Shown here piece after piece: positions 1 through 9,786 of a stretch of DNA of 64,000 nucleotides. The stretch's first letter is position 1. Every line of letters begins with the position of its first letter. The notes under the pieces are model-generated. The model ran no database searches and was not told the origin of the DNA. It was given only the letters and a program-made list of their open reading frames with translations. The stretch is from Nocardioides psychrotolerans (lineage in GTDB: Bacteria > Actinomycetota > Actinomycetes > Propionibacteriales > Nocardioidaceae). The position numbers and the translations under genes are program-made. Where the stretch lies: assembly GCF_900113685.1 (NCBI RefSeq), contig NZ_FOQG01000010.1, positions 62,001-126,000 on the forward strand. The letters run 5' to 3'.

Positions 1-536
1 GCGCGCCACGGCGTGAGCCGGGTCCAGGCGAGGTCCGTGTTGCCCTTGACGTACGACGAGCACTGGACGCCGAGGGCCTTCGAGCGGCCCTTGGTGGCCG
101 AGGCCGAGTCGGTGATGCGTCGCTGGGCGAGCGACCCGAGCAGGTCGCCGGCCGGGTCCTCGGGAGCCGACGTCGGCCACCAGACGGCCACGGGGGAGTC
201 GGGGAGCAGCAGCGGGAGCACCACCGAGGCGGCGTGCCTGACGACCTCGCCCTTGAGCCGGATCAGCGCGGTCTCCCCGGTCCAACCGTCGCCGGTGCCG
301 ACCTGGGCGTTGACCTGGCTGGACCCGCGGGCGTCGCCGAGGATGACGCCGAGCACCCGGGCGGGGTGCTCGTGCGAGGCGGCCTGGGCCGACTCCATCG
401 CGGCCTCCGACTCGTCCTCGTCCACGACGATCATCAGCGTCATGACCATGCCCATCGCGGGGCTCCCGGCGCGCTTGCGGGCGCGCACGAACTCCGTCGC
501 GATCTTGGCCGACGTGGTGTCGATGAGCTCCTTCAT
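1..536 (-). CDS. opcA: Glucose-6-phosphate dehydrogenase assembly protein OpcA (partial)
   Basis: This is the N-terminal 178 residues; the left edge of the window removes the C-terminal part (the family is usually about 300 residues). OpcA is a non-catalytic partner needed for active G6PD in actinobacteria and cyanobacteria. The start MKELIDTTSAKIATEF, a stretch of acidic residues followed by HPARVLGV, and VAVWWPTSAPEDPAGDLLG are typical of the family. The ATG lies one base past the zwf stop (TGACATG), so it is the last visible member of the tkt-tal-pgi-zwf-opcA operon; pgl commonly follows in related genomes but would be outside this window. Confidence 0.93.
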   Translation of the reverse strand, partial: MKELIDTTSAKIATEFVRARKRAGSPAMGMVMTLMIVVDEDESEAAMESAQAASHEHPARVLGVILGDARGSSQVNAQVGTGDGWTGETALIRLKGEVVRHAASVVLPLLLPDSPVAVWWPTSAPEDPAGDLLGSLAQRRITDSASATKGRSKALGVQCSSYVKGNTDLAWTRLTPWR

Positions 537-537
537 G

Positions 538-2073
538 TCAGGGCCTCCTCCAGACGCGTCCGTCGCGGGCCAGCATCTTGTCGGCCGAGGCCGGGCCCCA
601 CGTGCCGGAGTAGTAGGCCTCCGGCGTGCCCTTGCGTGCCCAGGCCTCGAGGATCGGGTCCAGGATCCGCCAGGACAGCTCGACCTCCTCGTGGCGCGGG
701 AAGAGCGGCGGGTCGCCGAGCAGCACGTCGAGGATCAGCCGCTCGTAGGCCTCGGGGCTGTCCTCGGTGAAGGAGCCGCCGTAGGCGAAGTCCATGTTGA
801 CGTCGCGGATCTCCATCGCGGTGCCGGGCACCTTGGAGCCGAAGCGCAGCGTCATCCCCTCGTCGGGCTGGATCCGGATCACCAGCGCGTTCTGGGTGAG
901 CTCCTCGACCGCCGAGGCCTCGAACGGCAGGTGCGGTGCCCGCTTGAAGACGACCGCCACCTCGGTGACACGACGCCCGAGACGCTTGCCGGTGCGCAGG
1001 TAGAACGGGACCCCGGCCCAGCGTCGGTTGTCGACGTGGAGGGTGATCGCGGCGAAGGTCTCGGTCATCGAGGTGTGCTTGATGCCCTCCTCCTCGAGGA
1101 AGCCGGGGACCTTCTCGCCGCCGGCCCACCCGGCGGCGTACTGCCCGCGGGCCGTCGTCAGGTCGAGGCGACGCGGCAGTCGCACGCTGGAGAGCACCTT
1201 CTGCTTCTCGATGCGCAGGGCCTCCGCGTCGAAGGACGTGGGCTCCTCCATGGCCACCAGCGACATCAGCTGGAGCAGGTGGTTCTGGATGACGTCCCGA
1301 GCGGCGCCGATGCCGTCGTAGTAGCCCGCGCGGCCACCGATCCCGCCGTCCTCGGCCATCGTGATCTGCACGTGGTCGACGTAGTTGTTGTTCCACAACG
1401 GCTCGAACATCATGTTGGCGAAGCGGGTCGCCAGGATGTTCTGCACCGTCTCCTTGCCGAGGTAGTGGTCGATGCGGAAGATCGACCCGGACTCGAAGAC
1501 CTTGGCCAGCGTCTCGTTGAGCTCGATGGCTGACTCGAGGTCGTGGCCGAACGGCTTCTCCACCACGACGCGCCGCCAGGAGTCGGTGTGGGGGTCGACG
1601 AGCCCGTGCTCCTTGAGCTGCCCCGCGACGGCGCCGAAGAAGGTCGGCGGGATCGCGAGGTAGAACGCGTGGTTGCCCTCCGTGCCACGGGTGCGGTCGA
1701 GCTCCTCGATCGTCATGCGGAGCTGCTCGAAGGCGTTGTCGTCATCGAAGTCGCCGGAGACGAAGCGGAAGCCCTCGGCCAGCTGCTTCCACACCTCCTC
1801 GCGGAACTCGGTGCGCGCATACTGCTTGACCGAGTCGTGCACGATCTGTGCGAAGTCCTGGTCGGCCCAGTCACGACGCGCGAAGCCGGTGAGGCTGAAG
1901 CCCGGCGGCAGCAGCCCGCGGTTCGCCAGGTCGTAGATCGCGGGCATGACCTTCTTGCGCGACAGGTCGCCGGTGACGCCGAAGAGGACCATGCCGCACG
2001 GACCGGCGATGCGCGGCAGCCGACGGTCGAGCGGGTCACGCAGCGGGTTGGTCCAGGTGTCCTTCTGGGTCAC
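538..2073 (-). CDS. zwf: Glucose-6-phosphate 1-dehydrogenase
   Basis: Oxidises glucose 6-phosphate to 6-phosphogluconolactone with NADP+, the entry step of the oxidative pentose phosphate pathway. The 511-residue product has the nucleotide-binding GVTGDLSRKK near residues 32-41, EKPFG at 172-176 and the substrate signature RIDHYLGKE at about 200-208 with the catalytic His. I chose the GTG at 2073 (protein VTQKDTWTN...) because it forms a 4-base GTGA overlap with the pgi stop; a longer upstream reading has no family similarity. Translation is probably coupled to pgi, and opcA follows after one base. Confidence 0.97.
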   Translation of the reverse strand: MTQKDTWTNPLRDPLDRRLPRIAGPCGMVLFGVTGDLSRKKVMPAIYDLANRGLLPPGFSLTGFARRDWADQDFAQIVHDSVKQYARTEFREEVWKQLAEGFRFVSGDFDDDNAFEQLRMTIEELDRTRGTEGNHAFYLAIPPTFFGAVAGQLKEHGLVDPHTDSWRRVVVEKPFGHDLESAIELNETLAKVFESGSIFRIDHYLGKETVQNILATRFANMMFEPLWNNNYVDHVQITMAEDGGIGGRAGYYDGIGAARDVIQNHLLQLMSLVAMEEPTSFDAEALRIEKQKVLSSVRLPRRLDLTTARGQYAAGWAGGEKVPGFLEEEGIKHTSMTETFAAITLHVDNRRWAGVPFYLRTGKRLGRRVTEVAVVFKRAPHLPFEASAVEELTQNALVIRIQPDEGMTLRFGSKVPGTAMEIRDVNMDFAYGGSFTEDSPEAYERLILDVLLGDPPLFPRHEEVELSWRILDPILEAWARKGTPEAYYSGTWGPASADKMLARDGRVWRRP

Positions 2074-3737
2074 GCGAGCACCTCTCGTACGGCGGCGAGG
2101 TCGCTGGGTGCGTTGACGTGCAGGCGCAGGACCGGTCGGCCCTTGTCGGCCAGGACCTGTCCGTCGCCGACCGCCTGTGCGGTGAGGAACTCGTGGAACG
2201 TGAACGGCCGGTCGGGCACGGCCAGGTCGGCCACCGGCTGCCCGGTGACCTGGAGGTAGACACCGGTCGCGGGGCCACCCTTGTGGTATTGCCCCGTCGA
2301 GTGCAGGAACCGCGGTCCCCACCCGAAGGTGACGGGCCGACCTGTGCGGACGGCCAGCGCGTCACGTGCGCCGGCCAGGGCGGCGTCGCGGTGCCGGTCG
2401 AGGTAGGCCTGGACCGCGACGTAGCCGGTCGCGTCGTCCAGCTGCAAGAGCAGCGCCGTGACCGCGTCGGCGACCGTGCTGGTGCCCTCCGGGAGCCACC
2501 CTGGGGAGGCGTAGACCGTCACGGGGCCGTCGACGAAGACCGGTGTCGGGGCGCTGCCACCGCCGTCCAGGAGCTCGCGCGAGGCTGCCTTGGCGCTCTC
2601 GACGTCGGGCTGGTCGAAGGGGTTGATCCCGATGACCCGTCCGGCGACGACGGTCGCGTGCTCCCACAGCAGCATCTGCGCCCCGAGGGCCGCATCGACG
2701 CTCAGGCCGAAGCCGGAGGCGGGATGCAGGGACGAGAAGACCTTCCCGCTCGAGCCGCCGGCCGTGCCGAAGAGCGCGAGGACCTCGTCGCTGGTGCTGG
2801 TGCTGGTGGAGAAGTTGGGGGACCCAAGGGCGTCGACGACCACGGGCAGGATGCCGCGGCCGTCCTTGCCGGTCGACTCAGCGATCAGCTGTTCGGCCCA
2901 GTCGCCGAAGCCGGCGAAGGGCGCACCGGCGTTGGCGAGCACCAGCTTGTCGACCCCGGCCAGGTTGGCGATGCCGAGCAGGCTGCCCAGCCGCAGGCCC
3001 GGGTTGTCGACAGAGTCGCTCTCGAGCACGGGGCGGATCGCCTCGGCCTCGTCGAGCAGGGCGCCGATGTCGGCGCCGGCCAGGCCGCTGGGCACCAGGC
3101 CGAAGGCCGTGAGCGCGGAGTAGCGGCCACCGACGGCCGGGTCGGCGAGGAACACCCGGTAGCCGGCTCCGCGGGCGGACTCCTCGAGCGGGGAGCCGGG
3201 GTCGGTCACGACCACGATCCGCTCGGCGGGGTCGATGCCGGCGTCGGTGAACGCCTTCTCGAAGGCCCGACGCTGGCTGTCGGTCTCGACTGTCCCACCG
3301 GACTTGCTCGACACGACGACGACGGTGGCGCCCAGCCGGTCCTCGAGCGCCTGGCGCACGAAGTCCGGGTCGGAGGAGTCGAGGACGCCCAGCTCGACCC
3401 CGGCGGCTCCGCAGATGACCTCCGGGGCGAGCGACGAGCCGCCCATGCCGCAGAGCACGACCTTGGTCAGCCCGGCTGCGGCGAGCTCCGCACGCAACGC
3501 CGTGACCTCGGCCACGAGCGGTCGCGACGTGGTCGGCAGGGAGACCCAGGACAGCCGCTTGGACGCCTCGTCCTCAGCCGCGGCGCCCCAGAGGGTGTGG
3601 TCACGTGCCCCGAGGCGGCTAGCCACCCGGTCGACGACCAGCCCGGCCACCGTCGAGGCGAAAGCGGCCTCGTCGGGATAGTCGAAGAACAGCTCGAAAC
3701 CGGCCCCGTCGACAGCGTTCCAAGCCGTCTCGCTCAT
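2070..3737 (-). CDS. pgi: Glucose-6-phosphate isomerase
   Basis: Interconverts glucose 6-phosphate and fructose 6-phosphate in the cytoplasm. The 555-residue protein has the SIS-type phosphosugar-binding pattern ([15 protein letters not shown] in the middle and [11 protein letters not shown] upstream of it). This is the long actinobacterial form found inside transaldolase-linked operons; in some genomes it is fused to transaldolase, but here the two are separate. ATG 3737 ([11 protein letters not shown]) overlaps the tal stop by ATGA, and its own TGA overlaps the zwf GTG. The frame stays open upstream of the ATG, but that part lies inside tal and is rejected. Confidence 0.94.
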   Translation of the reverse strand: MSETAWNAVDGAGFELFFDYPDEAAFASTVAGLVVDRVASRLGARDHTLWGAAAEDEASKRLSWVSLPTTSRPLVAEVTALRAELAAAGLTKVVLCGMGGSSLAPEVICGAAGVELGVLDSSDPDFVRQALEDRLGATVVVVSSKSGGTVETDSQRRAFEKAFTDAGIDPAERIVVVTDPGSPLEESARGAGYRVFLADPAVGGRYSALTAFGLVPSGLAGADIGALLDEAEAIRPVLESDSVDNPGLRLGSLLGIANLAGVDKLVLANAGAPFAGFGDWAEQLIAESTGKDGRGILPVVVDALGSPNFSTSTSTSDEVLALFGTAGGSSGKVFSSLHPASGFGLSVDAALGAQMLLWEHATVVAGRVIGINPFDQPDVESAKAASRELLDGGGSAPTPVFVDGPVTVYASPGWLPEGTSTVADAVTALLLQLDDATGYVAVQAYLDRHRDAALAGARDALAVRTGRPVTFGWGPRFLHSTGQYHKGGPATGVYLQVTGQPVADLAVPDRPFTFHEFLTAQAVGDGQVLADKGRPVLRLHVNAPSDLAAVREVLA

Positions 3738-4840
3738 GCCTTCGCCTCCTCCATCTGCCTGCTGACCGTCTCGACGAGCTCGGTCCAGGACTTCTTGAAC
3801 TTGTCGACACCCTCGGTCTCGAGCACGAGGAGCACGTCGGCGAAGTCGATGCCGACCGCAGCCAGCCGGTCGAAGACCTCTTGTGCCTCGGCGCCCCGGC
3901 CGGACACGGTGTCGCCCGTCACCTCGCCGTGGTCGGCGAAGGCGTCCATCGTCTTCTCGGGCATCGTGTTGACCGTGTCGGCCACGACCAGGTCGGTGAC
4001 GTAGAGAGTGTCGGGGTAGTCCGGGTTCTTGACCCCGGTCGAGGCCCACAGCGGGCGCTGGCGGTGCGCTCCCACGTCGGCGAGCTGCTGCCAGCGGTCG
4101 CTGGCGCAGACCTCGTCGAAGGCGGCGTAGGCGAGCCGGGCGTTGGCCAGCGCTGCCTTGCCACGCAGCCCCAGCGCCTCGTCGGTGCCGATGGCCTCGA
4201 GACGCTTGTCGACCTCGCCGTCGACCCGCGAGACGAAGAACGACGCGACCGACTGGATGCGGTCCAGCTCCAGCCCGGAGTCCCGAGCCTGCTCCAGCCC
4301 GGTGAGGTAGGCGTCCATCACCGCGCGGTAGCGGTCGGTGCTGAAGATCAGGGTGACGTTGACGCTGATGCCCTGGGCGATCGCCGAGGTGATCGCGGGC
4401 AGGCCCTCGAGCGTCGCCGGGATCTTGATCAGCGCGTTGCGGCGGTCGACGGCCTTCCACAGGGCCTGGGCCGAGGCGATGGTGCCGGCGGTGTCGTTGG
4501 CGAGGTCGGGCTCGACCTCGATGGACACCCGCCCGTCGGAGGACGAGCCGTCGGCGACGGGCGCCAGGATGTCGCAGGCGTTGCGGACGTCCTCGGTGGT
4601 CAGCTCGAAGACCACCCGGTCGACGGGCTCTCCCTGCTCGACCAGGGCCCGGACCTGCTCGTCGTAGCGCTCGCCGTTGGCGATCGCGCCGGCGAAGATC
4701 GTCGGGTTCGTGGTGACCCCCACGACGGACTTCTCCTGGACCAGCTCGGCCAGGTTGCCGCTCTCGATGCGCTCGCGGGACAGGTCGTCCAGCCAGATGG
4801 ACACCCCGGCGTCGGCCAGGGCCTTCAAACGATCGGTCAT
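3734..4840 (-). CDS. tal: Transaldolase
   Basis: Transfers a dihydroxyacetone unit between sedoheptulose 7-phosphate and glyceraldehyde 3-phosphate in the non-oxidative pentose phosphate branch. The 368-residue protein has GVTTNPTIF near residues 41-49 and the Schiff-base lysine in LIKIPAT (about K139), with NVTLIFS following. A GGGAG-like ribosome site precedes ATG 4840. It follows tkt after 35 bases and overlaps pgi by 4 bases. Confidence 0.97.
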   Translation of the reverse strand: MTDRLKALADAGVSIWLDDLSRERIESGNLAELVQEKSVVGVTTNPTIFAGAIANGERYDEQVRALVEQGEPVDRVVFELTTEDVRNACDILAPVADGSSSDGRVSIEVEPDLANDTAGTIASAQALWKAVDRRNALIKIPATLEGLPAITSAIAQGISVNVTLIFSTDRYRAVMDAYLTGLEQARDSGLELDRIQSVASFFVSRVDGEVDKRLEAIGTDEALGLRGKAALANARLAYAAFDEVCASDRWQQLADVGAHRQRPLWASTGVKNPDYPDTLYVTDLVVADTVNTMPEKTMDAFADHGEVTGDTVSGRGAEAQEVFDRLAAVGIDFADVLLVLETEGVDKFKKSWTELVETVSRQMEEAKA

Positions 4841-4875
4841 GCGTGCTCTCCCGGAGGCTAGGTGACGGGTGGTGG

Positions 4876-6999
4876 TCAGCCGGCGACGGCGACCAGGCTG
4901 TCGCGTGCGGCCGCGGTGACGGCCTCGGCGGTGATGCCGTACTCCTCGAACATCGTGGCGGCGTCAGCGGAGGCGCCGAACCTGTCGACCGAGACGATCC
5001 GGCCGGCGTCCCCGACGATCTCGCGCCAGCCCATCGCGACCCCGGCCTCGATCGAGACCCGGGCCTTCACGGCGGGCGGCAGCACGGAGTGGCGATACGC
5101 GGCGTCCTGCTCGTCGAACCACTCGCGGCACGGCATCGAGACCACTCGGGCCTTGATCCCCTCCGCTGCCAGCGCCGTGCGTGCCTCGACGGCGTGCTGG
5201 ACCTCGGAGCCGGTGCCGACCAGGATCACGTCGGGCTGGCCGCCCTCGGCCTCCAGGAGGACGTAGCCACCGCGGTGGACCTCGCTGGTGTCGGCCCACT
5301 CCTGACCGTCCGTGTCGGTGCCGCGGGGGAACGTCGGCACGTTCTGGCGGCTCAGCGCGAGCCCGGCCGGTCGTGCGTTGAGCATGACGGCGCGCCAGGC
5401 GGCCGTGGTCTCGTTGGCGTCGGCGGGACGGATGACGTCGAGGCCCGGCATCGCCCGCAGGGCGGCGAGGTGCTCGACCGGCTGGTGGGTCGGGCCGTCC
5501 TCGCCGAGCCCGATCGAGTCGTGGGTCCACACGTAGGTCACGGGCAGGCCCATGATCGCCGCGAGCCGCACCGAGCCGCGCATGTAGTCGGAGAACGTGA
5601 GGAACGTGCCGCCGAAGACGCGGGTGTTCCAGTGCAGGGCGATGCCGTTCATGATCGCGCCCATGGCGTGCTCGCGGATGCCGAAGTGCAGCACGCGGCC
5701 GGCGTAGGGGTCGGCGTCCCACATCTTCGTGGCGCGGTCGACGGGCAGGAAGGAGCCGTGCTGCTCGATGGTCGTGTTGTTGGACTCCGCCAGGTCGGCC
5801 GAGCCGCCCCACAGCTCGGGCACGGTCGCCGCGATCGCGTTGATCGCGGCGCCCGAGGCCTTGCGGGTGGCGACACCCTTCGGGTCCGCGTCGTACGACG
5901 GCAGATCGGCGTCCCACCCCTCCGGGAGCGCTCCGCTGTTGAGCCGGTGCAGCAGCTCGGCGCGGTCGGGGTGGGCCGCGGACCACACGGCGTACTGCTC
6001 GTCCCAGGCATCGCCCGCAGCGGAGCCTCGCTGACCCAGGCGGCGGGTGTGCTCGATGACGTCGGCCGGGACCTCGAAGGTCTGCTCGGGGTCGAAGCCG
6101 AGGATCCTCTTGGTCGCTGCGACCTCCTCCTCGCCCAGGGCCGAGCCGTGGGCCTTGCCGGTGTTCTGCGCGGAGGGTGCCGGCCACGCGATGATCGTGC
6201 GGAGCCTGATGAAGCTCGGGCGGTCGGTGGCTGCGCGGGCGGCCTCGATCGCAGCGTAGAGCTCGTGGACGTCCTCGCGGTAGCCCTCGCCGCCGTGGGT
6301 CCAGTCGACGGTCTGCACGTGCCAGCCGTAGGCCTCGTAGCGAGCCGCGACATCCTCGCTCAGCGCGATGTTGGTGTCACCCTCGATGGAGATCTCGTTG
6401 GCGTCGTAGATCACGGTGAGGTTGCCCAGGCGCTGGGTGCCGGCGATCGAGGAGGCCTCGGAGCTGATGCCCTCCTGGATGTCGCCGTCGCTGGCGAGGA
6501 CGTAGACGTGGTGGTCGAACAGGCTCTCGCCCACGGGGGTCTCCGGGTCGAGCATGCCGCGCTGCTTGCGGGCCGCCATCGCCATGCCGACCGCGTTGCC
6601 GATGCCCTGTCCCAGGGGACCGGTGGTGACCTCGACGGCCTTGGTGTGGTGGTACTCCGGGTGGCCGGGCGTCTTGCTGCCCCAGGTGCGCAGCGCCTTG
6701 AGGTCCTCGAGGTCGAGCCCGAAGCCGCCGAGATAGAGCTGCGTGTAGAGCGTGATGCTCGAGTGTCCGCAGGAGAGGACGAAGCGGTCGCGCGAGAGCC
6801 AGTCGGGGTCGGCCGGGTCGTGCTTCATGACCTTCTGGAAGAGCAGGTAGGCGGCCGGGGCCAGGCTCATCGCGGTGCCGGGGTGGCCGTTGCCGACCTT
6901 CTGCACCGCGTCCATGGCGAGGACGCGGGCGGTGTCGACGGCCTTCTGGTCCAGGTCGGTCCAGTCCAGTGCGGGGGCAGTGCTCACGGGGTCGCTCAC
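4876..6999 (-). CDS. tkt: Transketolase
   Basis: Thiamine diphosphate enzyme that moves two-carbon ketol units between pentose phosphate sugars. The 707-residue protein shows [13 protein letters not shown] near the N-terminus, the TPP-binding ASDGDIQEG, and the second-domain [12 protein letters not shown]. The start is GTG 6999 ([13 protein letters not shown]) with GAGAGGAACC directly upstream; more upstream ATGs in frame lack a ribosome site. It is the first gene of the pentose phosphate operon and is divergent from ctaB, an arrangement widely conserved in actinobacteria. A TAGGCT hexamer on this strand near 7033-7038 could be its -10. Confidence 0.96.
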   Translation of the reverse strand: MSDPVSTAPALDWTDLDQKAVDTARVLAMDAVQKVGNGHPGTAMSLAPAAYLLFQKVMKHDPADPDWLSRDRFVLSCGHSSITLYTQLYLGGFGLDLEDLKALRTWGSKTPGHPEYHHTKAVEVTTGPLGQGIGNAVGMAMAARKQRGMLDPETPVGESLFDHHVYVLASDGDIQEGISSEASSIAGTQRLGNLTVIYDANEISIEGDTNIALSEDVAARYEAYGWHVQTVDWTHGGEGYREDVHELYAAIEAARAATDRPSFIRLRTIIAWPAPSAQNTGKAHGSALGEEEVAATKRILGFDPEQTFEVPADVIEHTRRLGQRGSAAGDAWDEQYAVWSAAHPDRAELLHRLNSGALPEGWDADLPSYDADPKGVATRKASGAAINAIAATVPELWGGSADLAESNNTTIEQHGSFLPVDRATKMWDADPYAGRVLHFGIREHAMGAIMNGIALHWNTRVFGGTFLTFSDYMRGSVRLAAIMGLPVTYVWTHDSIGLGEDGPTHQPVEHLAALRAMPGLDVIRPADANETTAAWRAVMLNARPAGLALSRQNVPTFPRGTDTDGQEWADTSEVHRGGYVLLEAEGGQPDVILVGTGSEVQHAVEARTALAAEGIKARVVSMPCREWFDEQDAAYRHSVLPPAVKARVSIEAGVAMGWREIVGDAGRIVSVDRFGASADAATMFEEYGITAEAVTAAARDSLVAVAG

Positions 7000-7111
7000 G
7001 GGTTCCTCTCGCTGATGACGGGCACCACCGAGCCTACTCATGGCCGCCGCTAGACTGACACCCGCTCCGCCGCTCATTTCCTGCTCGTCATCCTGCTACC
7101 CGAGGACACCT

Positions 7112-8092
7112 GTGACCCACGTCGGCCAGCCGGTCCCTGCTGTCAACCAGCCGGACCCCGACGGGTCTGCCAATGGGTCCGCCAGTGGGTCGCACGGCGC
7201 GCCAGGCTTCAAGGACGTGGTGATGGCCTACGTGGGGCTGACCAAGCCCCGCGTGATCGAGCTGCTCCTGCTCACGACGGTGCCCGTGATGTTCTTCGCC
7301 GAGCGCGGGATCCCCTCACTGGGCCTGGTCCTCGCGACCGTCGTCGGGGGCACGCTGTCGGCAGGCTCGGCGTCGGCCTACAACTGCGTCTACGACCGCG
7401 ACATCGACGAGCAGATGCGTCGCACCCGACGCCGGGCGCTGCCGCGCCACATCGTCACGGCGCGCTCGGCCCTGGTCTTCGCCTCGGTCCTGGCGATCCT
7501 CTCCACCGTCGTGCTCGTGGTGTGGGTGAACCTGCTCTCGGCCGGCCTCGCGGTCCTGGCCAACGCCTTCTACGTCCTCGGCTACACGATGGTGCTCAAG
7601 CGCCGCACCACCCAGAACATCGTCTGGGGCGGGCTCGCGGGCTGCTTCCCGGCGCTGATCGGCTGGACGGCCGTCACCAACGAGCTGTCCTGGGTGCCGG
7701 TGATCCTCTTCGCGGTCGTGTTCTTCTGGACGCCGCCGCACACCTGGGCGCTGGCACTGCGCTACCGCGAGGACTACGCAGGAGTCGACGTCCCGATGCT
7801 CCCGGTCGTGGTCCCGGCCCGCGAGGTGGGCCGTCAGATCGTCCTCTATGCCTGGGTCATGGTCGCCACGTCGCTGCTGCTGTGGCCGGTCGCGGGCACC
7901 GGCCTGTTCTACCCGATCGCCGCCGCCGTGCTGGGCGCTGTCTTCCTTGTCGAGGCCCACCGCATGTGGGGTCGTGCCCGCGGCACCGAGGACCTGAGCG
8001 TGATCCAGCCGATGCGGCTGTTCCACCACTCCAACCTCTACCTGTCGCTGCTGTTCGTCGCGGTCGCCCTCGACCCGTTGCTCAAGCTCTGA
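7112..8092 (+). CDS. ctaB: Protoheme IX farnesyltransferase (heme O synthase)
   Basis: UbiA-superfamily membrane enzyme that farnesylates heme B to heme O for aa3-type cytochrome oxidase. The 326-residue protein carries the first prenyl-diphosphate motif as NCVYDRDIDEQMRRT and a second one around YREDYAGVDVPML, with about eight or nine membrane segments. Start GTG 7112 has GAGGA five bases upstream; the in-frame ATG at 7040 gives an unlikely extension. The first ~35 residues are polar (Asp/Gly/Ser rich) and poorly conserved. It converges on ctaA, the next enzyme of the heme A pathway, with stops only a few bases apart. Confidence 0.95.
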   Translation: MTHVGQPVPAVNQPDPDGSANGSASGSHGAPGFKDVVMAYVGLTKPRVIELLLLTTVPVMFFAERGIPSLGLVLATVVGGTLSAGSASAYNCVYDRDIDEQMRRTRRRALPRHIVTARSALVFASVLAILSTVVLVVWVNLLSAGLAVLANAFYVLGYTMVLKRRTTQNIVWGGLAGCFPALIGWTAVTNELSWVPVILFAVVFFWTPPHTWALALRYREDYAGVDVPMLPVVVPAREVGRQIVLYAWVMVATSLLLWPVAGTGLFYPIAAAVLGAVFLVEAHRMWGRARGTEDLSVIQPMRLFHHSNLYLSLLFVAVALDPLLKL

Positions 8093-8109
8093 CGGTCAAG
8101 CTCTGACGG
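8082..8109. repeat. Perfect 14-bp tandem duplication across two convergent stop codons
   Basis: The unit tcaagctctgacgg occurs twice head to tail (8082-8095, 8096-8109). The first copy ends ctaB (LLKL, TGA 8090-8092). The second begins with the ctaA stop, read as TGA on the minus strand at 8096-8098, so it encodes the ctaA C-terminus. A local duplication appears to have set the termini of both genes. Confidence 0.85.
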
Positions 8110-9013
8110 CGACCCGGGCGTCCTGGTCGGTGGCGCTTGGTGTGGCCCGGGGGGTGCGCACCGCCAGCAGCGTCCACGTGACGACCGCCGAGATCAGCGC
8201 GGCGCCGAGCATGTGGAAGGCGACCAGCACGATCGGCAGGTCGGTGAAGTACTGCACGAAGCCGATGGCCCCCTGGCCCAGCTCCACGAGCAGCAGCACG
8301 AGCACCGCCCGGCGGGCCTCTGCACCGGCGCGGAGGGCGGCCAGCGCGAAGAGCAGCCCGATCGTGAGCCCGACGAGCAGGAAGACCGAGTCGGCGTGCA
8401 GCTGGCTCACCTGCAGCGGGTCCAGCCCGTTGCGAGGGGAGTCCTCGTCACCGGCGTGCGGACCCGAGCCCGTGACGACCGTGCCGATGTAGAGGACCGC
8501 CCAGGACGCGGCGTACGTCGCCCAGGCAAGGCCGACGAGCGGCCCGCCGGCCGGCGCGGGGCCGGGCTGGTCGATGCGGCGCACGAAGAGCACGGCCAGC
8601 GAGATGATCGCCATCGAGCACAGCAGGTGGAAGGACACGATCCAGGGGTTGAGGTCGGTGAGGACGGTGATGCCGCCGATGACCGCCTGGGCCGGGATGC
8701 CGAGCGCCAGCCACAGCGCGAGCCGGCGCAGGTCGCGACGACCGGTCTGCCAGGCCGCGACGAAGGTGGCCACCGCGATCGCGACGAGCACGAAGGTGAG
8801 CATCCGGTTGCCGAACTCGACGGCCTCGTGCAGGTCGAGGGCGCCGTGGGGCGTGAACGACTGGTCGGTGCAGCGCGGCCAGGTCGGGCAGCCCAGGCCG
8901 GAGCCGGTCAGGCGCACGGCACCACCGGTGACCACGAGCATCGCGTTGGCGACCAGGGTGGCCCAGCCGAGCGGGCGGACGTAGCGGGCGAAGGACACCT
9001 GGCTCACTCCCAT
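8096..9013 (-). CDS. ctaA: Heme A synthase (COX15/CtaA family)
   Basis: Membrane monooxygenase converting heme O to heme A. The 305-residue protein has about eight helices in two four-helix repeats, with the expected heme-coordinating histidines in contexts such as LHEAVEFGNRM, FHLLCSM, LHADSVF and FHMLGAA. The segment TGSGLGCPTWPRC holds the Cys pair seen in Gram-positive CtaA. The start is ATG 9013, or GTG 9007 which would overlap the upstream permease stop; neither has a clear ribosome site, suggesting coupling to the ABC genes upstream. Confidence 0.94.
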   Translation of the reverse strand: MGVSQVSFARYVRPLGWATLVANAMLVVTGGAVRLTGSGLGCPTWPRCTDQSFTPHGALDLHEAVEFGNRMLTFVLVAIAVATFVAAWQTGRRDLRRLALWLALGIPAQAVIGGITVLTDLNPWIVSFHLLCSMAIISLAVLFVRRIDQPGPAPAGGPLVGLAWATYAASWAVLYIGTVVTGSGPHAGDEDSPRNGLDPLQVSQLHADSVFLLVGLTIGLLFALAALRAGAEARRAVLVLLLVELGQGAIGFVQYFTDLPIVLVAFHMLGAALISAVVTWTLLAVRTPRATPSATDQDARVAVRA

Positions 9014-9786
9014 GTGAAGGTCTTGGCGGTGAGGACGGTGCCGATCGCGGCCCAGCCGCCGAGCACGACCAGCTCGCGCCAGGCGACTCCTGCGTCGTTG
9101 AGGGCCTCGCGCATCGCGTTGCCGAGAGCGCCCGAGGGCAGCCAGCGGACGACCTCGCCGAAGTCGCCGTAGGCCGACATCGGCAGCACGACGGCGCCGC
9201 CGGCGAGCAGCAGGAGGTAGACGAGGTTGGCGGCCGCGAGGGTGGCCTCGGCGCGCAGGGACCCCGCCAGCGCGAGGCCGAGACCGGCGAAAGCAGCGGT
9301 GCCGAGCACGACCGCCAGCACCACGCCGACCACGCTCGCGCTCGGCTCCCAGCCGAGGGCGAGGGCGACGGAGGAGATGACGGCGACCTGGAGGACCTCG
9401 ACGAGCAGCAGCGCGCCGATCTTCCCGGCCAGCAGCGCCGAGCGCGACAGGGGCGAGGTGCCGAGACGCTTGATGACGCCGTAGCGACGCTCGAAGCCGG
9501 TGGCGATCGCTAGCGACGTGAACGCCGTCGACATGATCGCCAGGGCCAGGACGCCGGGGGTGAGCGTGTCGACGGCCGAGCGGGTGAAGTCGAGCCCGAT
9601 CCGGTCCGAGCCCATCACCCCGCCGATGAGGACGATGACCGGGATGACCACGGCCAGCAACAGCTGCTCGCCGTTGCGCAACATCAGCCGCGCCTCCATG
9701 CCGGCCTGGGCCAGGACCATGCGCGGCAGCGGCGCGGCGCCCGGCATCGGGGCGAAGGCGCCGGTCGGCGTCGTGGGTGCGCTCAT
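9004..9786 (-). CDS. ABC-2 type transporter permease
   Basis: A 260-residue integral membrane protein with about six helices and the ABC-2 pattern (RNGEQLLLAVVIPVIVL, then GFERRYGVIKRLGTSPLSR, and a C-terminal LPSGALGNAMREAL). It should form the membrane half of an exporter with the ATPase encoded immediately upstream, joined by an ATGA overlap. The pair sits directly before ctaA, a placement seen in other actinobacteria, so a link to heme A or cytochrome oxidase biogenesis is possible. The substrate cannot be read from sequence. Confidence 0.88.
   Translation of the reverse strand: MSAPTTPTGAFAPMPGAAPLPRMVLAQAGMEARLMLRNGEQLLLAVVIPVIVLIGGVMGSDRIGLDFTRSAVDTLTPGVLALAIMSTAFTSLAIATGFERRYGVIKRLGTSPLSRSALLAGKIGALLLVEVLQVAVISSVALALGWEPSASVVGVVLAVVLGTAAFAGLGLALAGSLRAEATLAAANLVYLLLLAGGAVVLPMSAYGDFGEVVRWLPSGALGNAMREALNDAGVAWRELVVLGGWAAIGTVLTAKTFTWE

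Noticed and set aside
3738..4460. An upstream extension of the pgi reading frame
   Set aside because: It lies inside tal in another frame, and the extra residues are Arg/Gly/Pro rich. ATG 3737 with the ATGA overlap is the natural start.
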